A stretch of 64,000 nucleotides of DNA from JACVRW01 sp963746825 (GTDB taxonomy: Bacteria > Actinomycetota > Thermoleophilia > Solirubrobacterales > Thermoleophilaceae), in the NCBI GenBank assembly GCA_963746825.1, contig CAVVCU010000004.1, positions 1-64,000 on the forward strand, written 5' to 3'. The notes beneath the pieces were generated by a model. It was not told the DNA's origin. It was given only the letters and a program-made list of their open reading frames with translations, and did no database searches. Shown here one piece after another: positions 25,080 to 34,259 of the stretch (position 1 is its first letter; each line of letters starts with the position of its first letter). The translations under genes were made by a program, and so were the position numbers.

Positions 25080-26302
25080 ACGTCGAGCTCACCGGCTTCG
25101 GCGAACCCGAGCCGGCCGTATACGCGACCGGCGGTCGCGGTGTCGCACTGCAGGTGAGCGAACTCGGCGCCCCGCGCCAGGCCGCGCGCGAGCAACCACG
25201 ACGACATCGCTCCCGCCACCCCGCGCCCGCGCGCCGCGGGCGTCACGGTGACGCCGCCGAGCAGCAGCGCGGACCCGGCGCGGCCGTCGCTGCGAAGGGT
25301 GAAGGCCGTGCCGATCGTCTCGCCGCCCAGCGCGGCGAGCACGAAGTCGAATCCGGGCGCCGTGACGTGCGGCTCGGTCCACGGTCGTGTTACGCGCGGG
25401 TCCTCCTCGAATCCGGCCGCGTCGAGCGCGACCACCAGATCGGCGTCCGCCCGACCCGCCGAACGCAACTCGAGGCCGTCCACGCGTGCCGCGGGCAGGA
25501 GATCTTCGCTCTTCGATCCCATCATCCGCTGGGTGAGCTTCAGGCGACCGCGCGTCAGCGGGGCTCCCGCCGGCACCCGAACGCCCCAGGGCACGGCCCG
25601 AGCGGCGTAGAACGCGCGTGCGGCGTCCAGGTCGGGAGCGGGCCCGGTCAGATCGGCGTTGTTCCAGGAGGGCAGCGGAAGGCCCGAGGCCATCAGGCGC
25701 AGCCCACGGACCTCGCCGGTCCCGCCGCCCGTGCTCTCGTGCAGGCGTCCCATCTGCTCCCAGGCGTCGGCGGTCGCCACGTGCACGCGCGCCGCCAGCA
25801 GGGTCTCGCGAACGAAGGCGCCCTTGCCGGCGCGGTAGGCGTCCCGTTCGTCGGAATGGCGGCGAGCCAGCTCGCGCTTGAGCTCGCCGTAGGCGGCGGC
25901 GCGACGGGGGTCGATGCGCAGCCGGTCGCGAAGGGCGATCCAGTCTCGCCACGGCCCGGGCGATTCGCCTACGACGTGCAGATGGTGTGTGCGCCAGCCG
26001 GGGTCGGGCCGGCAGAAGGACAGGCGGCGCATCTCGCGGTCGTCGGGTTGCGGGTCGTGCTCCCAGCCGATGGCCTCGAGCGCCGACCTGATCGCGCCCG
26101 CCTCGGCGTCCGCTCGCACGGGCACAACCATGTCGATGATGGGCTTGGCGGCCAACCCGGGCACCGCGGTGCTGCCGATGTGCTCCACCCTCCCGGCGGC
26201 CATGCGCCCGAGCGCGCTCTGCACCGCCGGCGCCTCGGCGCGGAACCTCCCAGCCCAGCCGTGATCGTGATCGTGGACCTCGATCGGGTCGCGACGCTCC
26301 AT
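25064..26302 (-). CDS. GrpB/UPF0157 nucleotidyltransferase-like domain fused to a GNAT acetyltransferase
   Basis: This 412-residue two-domain protein has, in residues ~8-165, the GrpB/UPF0157 fold of the nucleotidyltransferase superfamily (EHIGSTAVPGLAAKPIIDMVV, WRDWIALRDRLR). Residues ~270-412 are a GNAT N-acetyltransferase with the acetyl-CoA loop ARGRGVAGAMSSWL and a final GFAEAGEL strand. A linker of about 100 residues, which may be a degenerate second GNAT half, joins them. The substrate is unknown; GrpB proteins are often found with acetyltransferases, so a modifying enzyme for a small molecule is plausible. It is convergent with hemC. Confidence 0.75.
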   Translation of the reverse strand: MERRDPIEVHDHDHGWAGRFRAEAPAVQSALGRMAAGRVEHIGSTAVPGLAAKPIIDMVVPVRADAEAGAIRSALEAIGWEHDPQPDDREMRRLSFCRPDPGWRTHHLHVVGESPGPWRDWIALRDRLRIDPRRAAAYGELKRELARRHSDERDAYRAGKGAFVRETLLAARVHVATADAWEQMGRLHESTGGGTGEVRGLRLMASGLPLPSWNNADLTGPAPDLDAARAFYAARAVPWGVRVPAGAPLTRGRLKLTQRMMGSKSEDLLPAARVDGLELRSAGRADADLVVALDAAGFEEDPRVTRPWTEPHVTAPGFDFVLAALGGETIGTAFTLRSDGRAGSALLLGGVTVTPAARGRGVAGAMSSWLLARGLARGAEFAHLQCDTATAGRVYGRLGFAEAGELDVYTEL

Positions 26303-26319
26303 ACGGATAGGTTGCCGCC

Positions 26320-26904
26320 ATGCGCAAGCTTCAGAGCCAGGGCGTCCACCACATAACGCTCACGGGGGCGGACCGCCAGACCTCGATCGACTTCTGGGAG
26401 GGGGTGCTGGGGATGCCGTTCGTGTTCGAGCAGCCGAACCTCGACAACGCGTCCGAGAGCCACCTCTACTTCGACCCGGGCGACGGGCGCCTCATCACGA
26501 TCTTCACCAACGAGGAGCGCGCGGGCGACCCCGCGCGCACTCCCACCGACCCGGGCTGCGTTCACCACGTCGCCTTCGCGATCTCGCAGGCCACGTTCCG
26601 CCAGGCCGTGGAGCGCCTCGACGAGCGCGGAATCGAGCACAGCGGCGTGAAGGACCGCGGCTTCATGGACTCGATCTACTTCGAGGACCCGCTCGGGCTG
26701 CTGATCGAGCTGGCCTCCTACCGTTTCGAGCCGCCCGCCGGGACCACCCACACGGCCGTGCTCCTCGAGGCGCACAGGCTCCGCGTGGAGCGCGGCGACC
26801 GCAACATCGAGCCGATTCACCTGGCCGACGCGATCGAGGCGATCGTGACGCGGACGCAGGAAACCCTCTCGGACGACCGGGGGCCGAAGGACCCGTACGG
26901 TTAG
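26320..26904 (+). CDS. VOC family protein, ring-cleaving dioxygenase-like
   Basis: In this 194-residue protein, two half-modules are visible: GVHHITLTGADRQTSIDFW at the start, and CVHHVAFAI with YFEDPLGLLIELASY later. The paired histidines and the final glutamate are in metal-binding positions of extradiol-dioxygenase or glyoxalase enzymes. The reaction is unknown. It starts at ATG 26320, 17 bases from the divergent GrpB-GNAT gene, and is followed 3 bases later by the reductase-like gene. Confidence 0.75.
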   Translation: MRKLQSQGVHHITLTGADRQTSIDFWEGVLGMPFVFEQPNLDNASESHLYFDPGDGRLITIFTNEERAGDPARTPTDPGCVHHVAFAISQATFRQAVERLDERGIEHSGVKDRGFMDSIYFEDPLGLLIELASYRFEPPAGTTHTAVLLEAHRLRVERGDRNIEPIHLADAIEAIVTRTQETLSDDRGPKDPYG

Positions 26905-26907
26905 CCG

Positions 26908-27456
26908 ATGCGCAACGTTGTCCTCTACCACCTGCAGTCCCTCGACGGGGTAGGCGAAGAGCCGAGCGACTGGATGTCGGACGGCGGGCCTGAGATCTTC
27001 GAGAACCTGGGCGCGGTCATCGAGACCCAGGACGACATCCTGCTCGGTCGCGGCACCTACGACTACTGGGTCGGCTACTGGCCGAGCTCCAACGTCGAGC
27101 CCTTCGCAAGCTTCATCAACAGCACGCCGAAGCACGTCTTCACCAGCAGCGACTCTGGGCGAGGAGTGGGCCAACTCGACGGTCGTCGACACGCCGGCCG
27201 GCGAGTACGTCGCGCAGCTCAAGCAGGGCGACGGCGGGGACATCGGCATCCACGGCAGCATTGAGCTTTCCCGGGCTCTGCTCGGTGCCGACCTGGTCGA
27301 CGAACTGAGGCTGGTGTCGCGCCCACGCTCGCCAACAAGGGTCGGAAGATCTTCACCGGCGATGGAACGGGCGGTCTTCGCAAGCTCGAGTTGCGCGACA
27401 GCGCCGTCACCGGCGGCGGTTCGCTCTTGCTGTCGTATCGACTCGTCTCGCCCTAG
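26908..27456 (+). pseudogene. Dihydrofolate reductase-like (RibD C-terminal) protein, two frameshifts
   Basis: A protein of about 182 residues appears if one extra base near 27154 is removed and one missing base near 27313 is restored. The N-terminus (LYHLQSLDGVGE...DILLGRGTYDYWVGYWP) and the later IGIHGSIELSRALLGADLVDELRL segment are typical of YyaP/YwjB-type reductase-fold proteins, usually annotated as dihydrofolate reductase family. The physiological substrate is not known. It ends 2 bases before the CobA-HemD gene. Confidence 0.75.
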
Positions 27457-27458
27457 CC

Positions 27459-29720
27459 GTGCCGGGAATTGTCTTCTTGGTGGGCGCAGGTCCCGGCGAT
27501 CCGGGCTTGATGACGCGGCGCTCGCTCGACCTGATCGCCGCTGCCGACTCGATCCTCTACGACCGGCTCATCCCACCGGGTGCGCTGGACGGCGCGCGCG
27601 AGGACGCCGACCTGCGCTACGTGGGGAAGGAGCCGGGGGCGGCGGCCTTGGAGCAGGACGAGATCAACGCGCTGCTGGTGGAGCTGGGGCGGGCCGGGCG
27701 CCGGGTGGTCCGGCTCAAGGGAGGCGATCCCTTCGTCTTCGGGCGCGGCGGCGAGGAGGCCGAGGCGCTGGCCGCGGCCGGCGTGGCCTTCGAGATCGTG
27801 CCCGGCGTGACCTCGGGCGTGGCCGCGCCCGCCTACGCCGGGATCCCCGTGACCCACCGTGACGGCGCGTCGGCGGTGGCCTTCGTCACCGGCCACGAGG
27901 ACCCCGCCAAGGAGGAGTCGGCGCTCGACTGGGAGGCGCTGGGCCGCTTCCCGGGCACGCTCGTGTTCTACATGGGGGTCAAGAACCTGGCCCGGATCGC
28001 CGAGCGCCTGCGGGCCGCGGGACGCCCCGGCGACGAGCCGGCCGCCGTGGTGGCCCGGGGCACGCTGCCCGGCCAGCGCGCGGTGGCCGGCACCCTGGCG
28101 GACATCGCCGAGCGGGTGGCCGAGGCGAAGATCCGCCCGCCGGCCATCACGGTGGTGGGGCCGGTGGCCGGCCTGCGCGACACGCTCGCCTGGCTCGAGC
28201 GCCGGCCCCTGCACGAACAGACCGTGGCCGTCACGCGCGCCCGGGCGCAGGCCAGCGACCTGGCGTCGCGGCTGCGCGCCCTGGGAGCCCAGGTGCTGGA
28301 GACGCCGGCCATCCGCATCGAGCCGCGCGAGGTGGCGCTGCCCGATCTGCGCGGCTACTCGCTCGTCTGCTTCACGAGCCCCAACGGGGTCCACATCTTC
28401 TTCGACCTGCTCGACGCGGACGCTCGCTCGCTCGCCGGGGTGCGGGTGGCGGCCATCGGTCCCGGCACCGCCAGGGCCCTGAGCGAGCACGGGATCGCGG
28501 CCGATGTCGTACCCGAGCGCTTCGTGGCCGAGGGTCTGCTCGAGGCGCTCGAGGGGGAGCGGCTGGAGGGTGCGCGCGTGCTGGTGGCCCGAGCCGCGGA
28601 GGCGCGCGACGTGCTGCCGGACGGGCTGCGTGAGCGCGGAGCCGAGGTCGACGTGCTCGCGCTCTACGACACGGTGGCCGAGCCGCTCGACGCCCCCGCG
28701 CTCGAGGCGCTGGCCGGCGCCACCCACGTGACCTTCACCTCCAGCTCGACCGTGCGCTTCTTCCTCGAGGGGGGTGGCCGGGTGGGCGACGCGCGGGTGG
28801 TGTCGATCGGGCCGGTCACGAGCGACACCCTGCGCGAACACGGCATCGAGCCGCACGTGGAGGCCGCCCGCCACGACATCGCCGGCCTGATCGACGCGAT
28901 CGTGGAGGATGTGGCGGCGATGATCGTGACGCTGCTCAGCGACTACGGGCGCGACGACGACTTCGTCGGGGTCTGCCACGGGGTGATCCGGCGCATCGCC
29001 CCCGACGCGCAGATCATCGACATCACCCACGGGGTGCCCCGCTACGCGGTTCGCCAGGGCGCGCTCGTGCTGCGCAACACGCTGCCCTACATGCCCGTCG
29101 GGGTGCACGTGGCCGTGGTGGACCCCCAGGTGGGCACCGAGCGGCGCGCCGTGGCCCTGGGCAGCGCGGACGGGCGGATCCTCGTCGGCCCCGACAACGG
29201 GCTGCTGAGCCTGGCTGCCGAGCGCTGTGGCGGGATCGAGGTGGCCGTGGACATCACACGCTCCCCCCACCGCCTCGAGCCGCTGTCGGCCACCTTCCAC
29301 GGCCGGGACATCTTCGCGCCCGTGGCGGCCCACCTCGCCCGCGGCGCCGAGCTGGCCGACGCCGGCGACCCGCTCGACCCCGACGTGCTGACCCGGGTCG
29401 AGCTGCCGGAGCCGCGCAGCGAGGAAGGAACGCTGGTGGCGCACGCCCTGGTGGTCGACCGCTTCGGCAACGTCGGGCTCGACGCCGACCACGACGTGAC
29501 CGCGGGCACCGGCATCCGGCTGGGCGGGCGTGTCGAGGTCGAGGCCGCGGGCGAGCGCTACCTGGCCACCTACGCACAGACCTTCGCCGATGTGCGGCCC
29601 GGTGAGCTGATCCTCTACGAGGACGCCTACCGCACGCTGGCCCTGGCGATCAATCGCGGCGACGCCGCGGGAACGCTCGACGTGCGACCGGACGCCGAGG
29701 TGCGCCTGCGGCCGCGATGA
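27459..29720 (+). CDS. Uroporphyrinogen-III C-methyltransferase / uroporphyrinogen-III synthase / SAM hydrolase fusion
   Basis: Of its 753 residues, 1-240 are a CobA/SumT methyltransferase making precorrin-2 (VGAGPGDPGL, RLKGGDPFVFGRG, VPGVTSG). Residues ~245-487 are a HemD-type uroporphyrinogen-III synthase (VAVTRARAQ, CFTSPNGV, TFTSSSTVRFF). Residues 488-753 begin with their own methionine and form a complete DUF62 SAM hydroxide adenosyltransferase (LLSDYGRDDDFVGV, VDPQVGTERR, GPDNGLLS). CobA-HemD fusions are well known; adding the SAM hydrolase is not. One extra base at 28919 would turn an ATGA overlap into this fusion, so it may really be two genes. birA overlaps the end by 4 bases. Confidence 0.85.
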   Translation: MPGIVFLVGAGPGDPGLMTRRSLDLIAAADSILYDRLIPPGALDGAREDADLRYVGKEPGAAALEQDEINALLVELGRAGRRVVRLKGGDPFVFGRGGEEAEALAAAGVAFEIVPGVTSGVAAPAYAGIPVTHRDGASAVAFVTGHEDPAKEESALDWEALGRFPGTLVFYMGVKNLARIAERLRAAGRPGDEPAAVVARGTLPGQRAVAGTLADIAERVAEAKIRPPAITVVGPVAGLRDTLAWLERRPLHEQTVAVTRARAQASDLASRLRALGAQVLETPAIRIEPREVALPDLRGYSLVCFTSPNGVHIFFDLLDADARSLAGVRVAAIGPGTARALSEHGIAADVVPERFVAEGLLEALEGERLEGARVLVARAAEARDVLPDGLRERGAEVDVLALYDTVAEPLDAPALEALAGATHVTFTSSSTVRFFLEGGGRVGDARVVSIGPVTSDTLREHGIEPHVEAARHDIAGLIDAIVEDVAAMIVTLLSDYGRDDDFVGVCHGVIRRIAPDAQIIDITHGVPRYAVRQGALVLRNTLPYMPVGVHVAVVDPQVGTERRAVALGSADGRILVGPDNGLLSLAAERCGGIEVAVDITRSPHRLEPLSATFHGRDIFAPVAAHLARGAELADAGDPLDPDVLTRVELPEPRSEEGTLVAHALVVDRFGNVGLDADHDVTAGTGIRLGGRVEVEAAGERYLATYAQTFADVRPGELILYEDAYRTLALAINRGDAAGTLDVRPDAEVRLRPR

Positions 29721-30388
29721 TCGGCCGGCCGCGAGTGCACCACCGCCGCACCGACTCGACCAACGAGCGAGCCCGCGAGCTCGCGGCGGCCGGTTCCCCT
29801 CACGGCACGGTGGTGACCGCGGGCGAGCAGACCGCGGGCCGTGGACGGCAGGGGAGAACGTGGGTGGCGCCCCCTGGCAGCGCCGTGCTCATGTCCGTGG
29901 TGCTACGGCGATTCGACCCGATGCTGCCGCTGGCCGCCGCAGTCGCGCTGTGCGAGGCGCTGCCGGTACCGGCGGGCGTGAAGTGGCCGAACGACATCTG
30001 GATCGACGGGCGCAAGGTGGCGGGCATCCTGGTGGAGGGCCGGCCCGCGGCCGGATGGGCGGTGCTGGGCATCGGGATCAACGTCTCGGTCTCCGAGTTC
30101 CCGGGCGAGCTGCGCGACACCGCCACCTCGCTGCGCCTGGCCGGGTCGAGCATCGGCAGCGAGGAGGTGCTCGATTTGGTGCTGGCCGCCCTCGACCGCT
30201 GGCTCGAACGTCCCGCGGCCGAGGTGCTGGCCGCCTGGCGACCCCGCGACGCCCTGCGCGGCTCGGAGGTCCGGTGGGCTGAGGGGAGCGGTCGGGCGGC
30301 CGGAATCGACGAGGCTGGGGCGCTGCTCGTCGACACATCCTCGGGCCGGGTCACTCTCGGCGCCGGCGAGGTCCACCTGCTGCGCTGA
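29717..30388 (+). CDS. birA: Biotin--[acetyl-CoA-carboxylase] ligase
   Basis: BirA attaches biotin to carboxylase carrier domains through biotinyl-AMP. In its 223 residues the signature GRGRQGRTWVAPPGSAVLMS is near 38-57 and the substrate-binding KWPNDIWIDGRKVAGIL near 92-108; the C-terminal SH3-like domain is present. No N-terminal helix-turn-helix exists, so it is the non-regulatory type. It overlaps the preceding gene (ATGA). Confidence 0.92.
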   Translation: MIGRPRVHHRRTDSTNERARELAAAGSPHGTVVTAGEQTAGRGRQGRTWVAPPGSAVLMSVVLRRFDPMLPLAAAVALCEALPVPAGVKWPNDIWIDGRKVAGILVEGRPAAGWAVLGIGINVSVSEFPGELRDTATSLRLAGSSIGSEEVLDLVLAALDRWLERPAAEVLAAWRPRDALRGSEVRWAEGSGRAAGIDEAGALLVDTSSGRVTLGAGEVHLLR

Positions 30389-30405
30389 TCGCGCAGCGGC
30401 GCGGG

Positions 30406-33135
30406 TCAGGCCGCGTCGCGCTCCTCGGGATCACCCGAGTCGCCACCGGAACCGGGTTTGTCCTCGTTGGCCGCCGCCCTGCGCGCCCGCGCGGCCGCCG
30501 ACGAGCTGCGCCGCCGGCGCGAGCGCTTGGGCTTGGGCTTCGCGTCTCCCGGCTCGCCGGGCCCGTCCGGCGTCTCGACGGCCTGCGTGGCCTGCAGATC
30601 AACCTCCGCGTCCCCGGCCTCGCCGCCACCCTTCTTGCGCCGGCGCCGGCCGCCGCGGCGGCGCTTGCCCTTGGGGAAGTTCTTGAGCAGCTCGCGCGCC
30701 AGCGCGCTCGGCTTGCGAGCCATGCGCATCCGCGCGCCGTCGAGCACCTGCTGCGCCTCGGGGGTGTGCGCGAGCGCGGCGGCCAGCAGCGCGGCCGACA
30801 GCCGGCGGTCGTGCTTGCGCGAGGCCTGCACGAGGCGTCGCGCGTTGCGCGCGTGTGCCGCTCCGGCCGAGTTCACCAGCAGCCCCAGCAGCCGCTTGGT
30901 CTCCGGCCAGCGCTGCACCGCGTACTCCTCGTGGACCTCACGCGAGTACTCGGCCAGGTGCCAGAGCCAGCGCGCCGCCTGGTCGCGGCGGCCGATCTGC
31001 TTCTCGGTCAGCGCCTGAAGCAGCACCTTCACGCCCTCCCGGCGCTCGTCGCGCGACCAACTGCCGAGGATCTCCACGGCGTCGTCGAAGGCCTCGGGGT
31101 CGCGCAGAGCGCCCACCTCGCCCAGCGCCCGCACACGCAGCTGGGTGTTGCGGTTGCGGCGCAGGCAGGTGACCAGGAACACCCGGCGCAGCTCGCCTGT
31201 GGAGTCGAAGTGGAGCATCGCCTTGGCGCGGCGCCAGTTGTTCGACGCCACGCGGGCGCCGGCGAGCATCGCCCACGCCTGCTGCTCGCCCCAGCTCAGG
31301 TGCTCGACGGCGATCCGCCACAGCTCGCGCTCGAACACCTGCGCCCGCCGCGTCTCGTCCGAGGTCACCGGCACCACCCGGCGCTCGACGCGCAGCCGCC
31401 TGCCGCGGCCTCGCCGTACCGGGCCGACCACGATCGCGCCACCGCGGTAAACGTCGCGGTCGAGCAGGGAGTGCAGCGTGACCACGGGGTCGTCGTTGGG
31501 CGTGGCGGGATGGACGAAGTCCACGACGATGCCCGCCTCCTTGCCCGGCGTGCGCCGCGTCACGCGGCCCACGCGCTGCTGGTAGATGCGCTTGGAGGCG
31601 GTGGGCGCCAGGTGCATGCAGACCGTCGCGCGCGGCGAGTTCCAGCCCTCGGCCAGAAGCTGCGCGTTCACCAGCACGTCGATCTCGCCGCGCTCGTAGC
31701 CGGCCAGCGTGCGGGCCAGCTCGCGCTTGGGCGTCTCGCCCGAGACCGCCTTGGCCTTCATGCCCGCGTCGCGGAAGGCCTTGGCCACGTTGTGGGCGTG
31801 GGCCACGCCGGCGGAGTAGACGACCCCGGGAACGTCCTTGAAGCGGGTCTTGTAGAGGTCGGCCACGGCCAGGTTGAAGGGCGCCTGGTCGAGCAGCGCG
31901 GCCAGCTCCTCCTGGTCGAAGTCCTGGTCGACCTCGCCGCGGCGCAGCGGGACGTTGGCGATCGAGCGCACGCCCACCCCCGGCGGTATGCGCACGCAGC
32001 GGAGGGGGGCGATCACGCCGCGCCGGGCGGCCTGAGCCAGGTCGAAGCGCGACGTCTGAGTTGGGAAGAGGTCGGTTACGTGGCGGGCGATCAGCGCGCC
32101 GGTGGCGGTCATCCCGATGAACACCGGGCCGGTCCATTGGCGGATGGCGCCGCTCGTCTTCTCGCCCAGGGCGGTGTGGGCCTCGTCGCAGATCACGATC
32201 GTGTAGGCGTCCGAGATCTTGCCCGCGTTGCGCACGAACCACTGGTAGGTCTCCACCGTCACGGGGCCGCCCGCCGGCGGCTCGCCGCCGCCACCGTTCT
32301 GGAGCAGCGCCGGGGCGATGCGCTTCTTGTAGCCGCGCGTGCGCAGCTCGCCGAGGAACTGGTCGACCAGGTTGCGCCGGTGGGTGAGGATCAGGATGCC
32401 GCCGGTGCGTGAGGCCTCCACGAAGCCGAGAGCGGCCACGGTCTTGCCCGCTCCGGTCGCGTGCTCGAACCAGAAGCGGCGGTCGGCGCCCGGGTCCTCG
32501 CCCTGGGCCTCGACGGCAGCCTCATCCTCGGCCTCCTCTGCCGGGTCCCAATCGAGCGGCTCCTCGTCCGGTGCCTCCTGCTCGGGCTCCTCCGGCTCGC
32601 CGGCCTCGTCCTCGTCGTCGTCGTCGAGGGGCTCCTCGTCCTCCTCGTCGTCGAGGGGCTCCTCGTCGGCCTGGCGCAGGGAGGCCTGGACGAAATCGTC
32701 CTCGTAGAGGTCGTCGCTCTCCAGGGCGGCCTCGGTGCCGGGCCGGCCGTTGGCCGTCGCGACCCTGCCGTTGCCGCTGCGCAGGCTCTCCTCGAGCTCG
32801 GAGGTGAGCGCGATCAGCGTGCCCGACAGGGCGTCTACCTGATGCGGGTTGAGCAGCGTGCCGTCCGCGAGGTGGGGCTCCTCCTCGGCGAGCAGGCGCT
32901 CCAGGCCCAGCAGCAGCGAGTAGTTGCGCCGCCACTCCACCGAGGGCTCCTCGCGGCCGGCGTCGATCTCGGCCAGGGCGTCGTCGAGCGCCGAGCGCCG
33001 AGCGGTGCCCTCCGCCAGCGCGGCGGCCGCGTCCTCTCCGGGGACCACGAAGCCCTCCCGCGCGAATTCCTCCGCGCGAGCGAGGTCGGCGCCGGAAACC
33101 GGCGTATTCACGAGAGCAGAGGTTGTCTCAGCCAA
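30406..33135 (-). CDS. SF2 DEAD/DEAH-type helicase with internal acidic insert
   Basis: In this 909-residue protein, helicase motifs are visible in order: NPHQ (96-99), motif I TGAGKT (227-232), motif II CDEAH (316-320), motif III MTATG (342-346) and motif VI QRVGRVTRR (near 525). The core resembles the ResIII/type III restriction helicase class. Between the PHQ helix and motif I lies a ~100-residue highly acidic low-complexity segment with repeated DEEPLD units (about 155-195). The C-terminal third is helical with HEAT-like spacing and ends in a basic tail (RRRGGRRRRKK, near 820-880). It starts at TTG 33135. The substrate, DNA or RNA, is unknown; the basic tail favours nucleic acid remodelling. 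Confidence 0.8.
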   Translation of the reverse strand: MAETTSALVNTPVSGADLARAEEFAREGFVVPGEDAAAALAEGTARRSALDDALAEIDAGREEPSVEWRRNYSLLLGLERLLAEEEPHLADGTLLNPHQVDALSGTLIALTSELEESLRSGNGRVATANGRPGTEAALESDDLYEDDFVQASLRQADEEPLDDEEDEEPLDDDDEDEAGEPEEPEQEAPDEEPLDWDPAEEAEDEAAVEAQGEDPGADRRFWFEHATGAGKTVAALGFVEASRTGGILILTHRRNLVDQFLGELRTRGYKKRIAPALLQNGGGGEPPAGGPVTVETYQWFVRNAGKISDAYTIVICDEAHTALGEKTSGAIRQWTGPVFIGMTATGALIARHVTDLFPTQTSRFDLAQAARRGVIAPLRCVRIPPGVGVRSIANVPLRRGEVDQDFDQEELAALLDQAPFNLAVADLYKTRFKDVPGVVYSAGVAHAHNVAKAFRDAGMKAKAVSGETPKRELARTLAGYERGEIDVLVNAQLLAEGWNSPRATVCMHLAPTASKRIYQQRVGRVTRRTPGKEAGIVVDFVHPATPNDDPVVTLHSLLDRDVYRGGAIVVGPVRRGRGRRLRVERRVVPVTSDETRRAQVFERELWRIAVEHLSWGEQQAWAMLAGARVASNNWRRAKAMLHFDSTGELRRVFLVTCLRRNRNTQLRVRALGEVGALRDPEAFDDAVEILGSWSRDERREGVKVLLQALTEKQIGRRDQAARWLWHLAEYSREVHEEYAVQRWPETKRLLGLLVNSAGAAHARNARRLVQASRKHDRRLSAALLAAALAHTPEAQQVLDGARMRMARKPSALARELLKNFPKGKRRRGGRRRRKKGGGEAGDAEVDLQATQAVETPDGPGEPGDAKPKPKRSRRRRSSSAAARARRAAANEDKPGSGGDSGDPEERDAA

Positions 33136-33334
33136 GTTGAGGCGTTCAGAATGGAAAGGGAGACGGGCCGAGCTTCACCGAGGTGAACGGGCCGTCTCGG
33201 TTTCGCGGGCCCGCCCGTCATGCCGCCTCTCTCACGAACCCCGTGAGTGGGCGGCGCGCCAGCCTCGTAGGGACTGCCGACGTAGGTCCATTACAGCACA
33301 CCGAGAGAAAAACGGGTCTGCCAAGCTGTCGGAT
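33136..33334. other. Intergenic region between helicase and thioredoxin genes
   Basis: This divergent promoter region has no gene. A hairpin can form from TTCACC and GGTGAA around GA (33174-33187), flanked by outer arms GAGACGG and CCGTCTC. No T-run follows. I cannot assign promoter boxes with confidence. Confidence 0.3.
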
Positions 33335-33832
33335 ATGCGCCTTTTGGTCGTGTTTCTCGCCGCGGTCGCTCTCATCGGCTGCAGCTCGGACGAGAAGGCG
33401 GCCCCGCCCCCGCCCGACGAGAGCGAGAACGTGGCGCTCCTGGACGGCGGCCGCGACGCCTTCGAGAAGTACGTCGCGCAGCAGAAGGGCAGGCCGGTGG
33501 TGGTCAACAAGTGGGCCTCGTGGTGCGGTCCCTGCCGGGCCGAGTTCCCGTTCTTCGGCAATCAGGCAAAGAAGCTCGGCAAGGACGTCGTGTTCGTGGG
33601 CGTCAACTCGAGCGACAACGACGGCGACGCCCGCAAGTTCCTGGCCGAGTACCCGGTGCCCTTTCCGAGCTTCAAGGACCCGGACCTGGAGGTCGCCGCC
33701 TCCTTCAACGGCGTCCAGGCCTTCCCCACGACCGCGTTCTACGACCGCAAGGGCGAGCTGGCCTATCTGCACCAGGGCGGGTACCTCAAGGAGAGCGACC
33801 TCGTCGATGACATCGACAAGTACGCTCGCTGA
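33335..33832 (+). CDS. TlpA/ResA-like thioredoxin lipoprotein
   Basis: This 165-residue extracytoplasmic thiol-disulfide protein has a signal sequence ending in a lipobox (LIGC, cysteine 16). The redox motif WCGPC is at C64 and C67, and the cis-proline segment FPTTAFYD lies later. The fold length is that of TlpA/ResA/CcmG proteins. With ccmABC in the same window, a role in reducing apocytochrome c haem-binding cysteines is plausible but not proven. The following GNAT gene starts inside its last 26 bases. Confidence 0.85.
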   Translation: MRLLVVFLAAVALIGCSSDEKAAPPPPDESENVALLDGGRDAFEKYVAQQKGRPVVVNKWASWCGPCRAEFPFFGNQAKKLGKDVVFVGVNSSDNDGDARKFLAEYPVPFPSFKDPDLEVAASFNGVQAFPTTAFYDRKGELAYLHQGGYLKESDLVDDIDKYAR

Positions 33833-34259
33833 CGTTCTGGAGGTAAGGCCGGCACACAGCGACGACGAGCTCGTGGCGGCGCTCGACCTGCGCGAGCGCG
33901 TGTTCTGCGGCGAGCAGGGCGTGTCCCTGGAGGCGGACCGCGACGGGCGCGATCAAGAGAGCGTCCACGTGGTCGCGATCTCCGGCGAGCGGGTGGTCGG
34001 CACGTGCCGGCTGCTGTTTCAGGGCCCGCTGGCACGACTGGGCCGGCTGGTGGTCGAGCCGGAGCTGCGCGGCCGCGGCGTGGCCCGGGCGATCCTGCGT
34101 GAGGCCGACCGCGTGGCCCTCGACGCCGGCGCGGGCCGCATCGCCCTTCACGCGCAGACCTACACGCTCTCCCTCTACCGCGAGGAGGGCTACGCCGAGC
34201 GTGGGGTGCGCTTCACCGAGGAGGGCATCGAGCACGTGGCCATGGAGAAGGAGCTGTGA
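33807..34259 (+). CDS. GNAT family N-acetyltransferase
   Basis: This 150-residue single GNAT domain is of the YjcF/ElaA type: RERVFCGEQGVSLEADRDG near the start and the acetyl-CoA loop VEPELRGRGVARAILREAD near 85-103. The acceptor is unknown. The ATG at 33807 overlaps the thioredoxin gene by 26 bases, and its stop overlaps the next gene by 4 bases, suggesting coupled translation. Confidence 0.8.
   Translation: MTSTSTLADVLEVRPAHSDDELVAALDLRERVFCGEQGVSLEADRDGRDQESVHVVAISGERVVGTCRLLFQGPLARLGRLVVEPELRGRGVARAILREADRVALDAGAGRIALHAQTYTLSLYREEGYAERGVRFTEEGIEHVAMEKEL

Noticed and set aside
27453..29492. 679-codon open frame on the minus strand
   Set aside because: It mirrors the CobA-HemD-SAM hydrolase gene and has no motifs.
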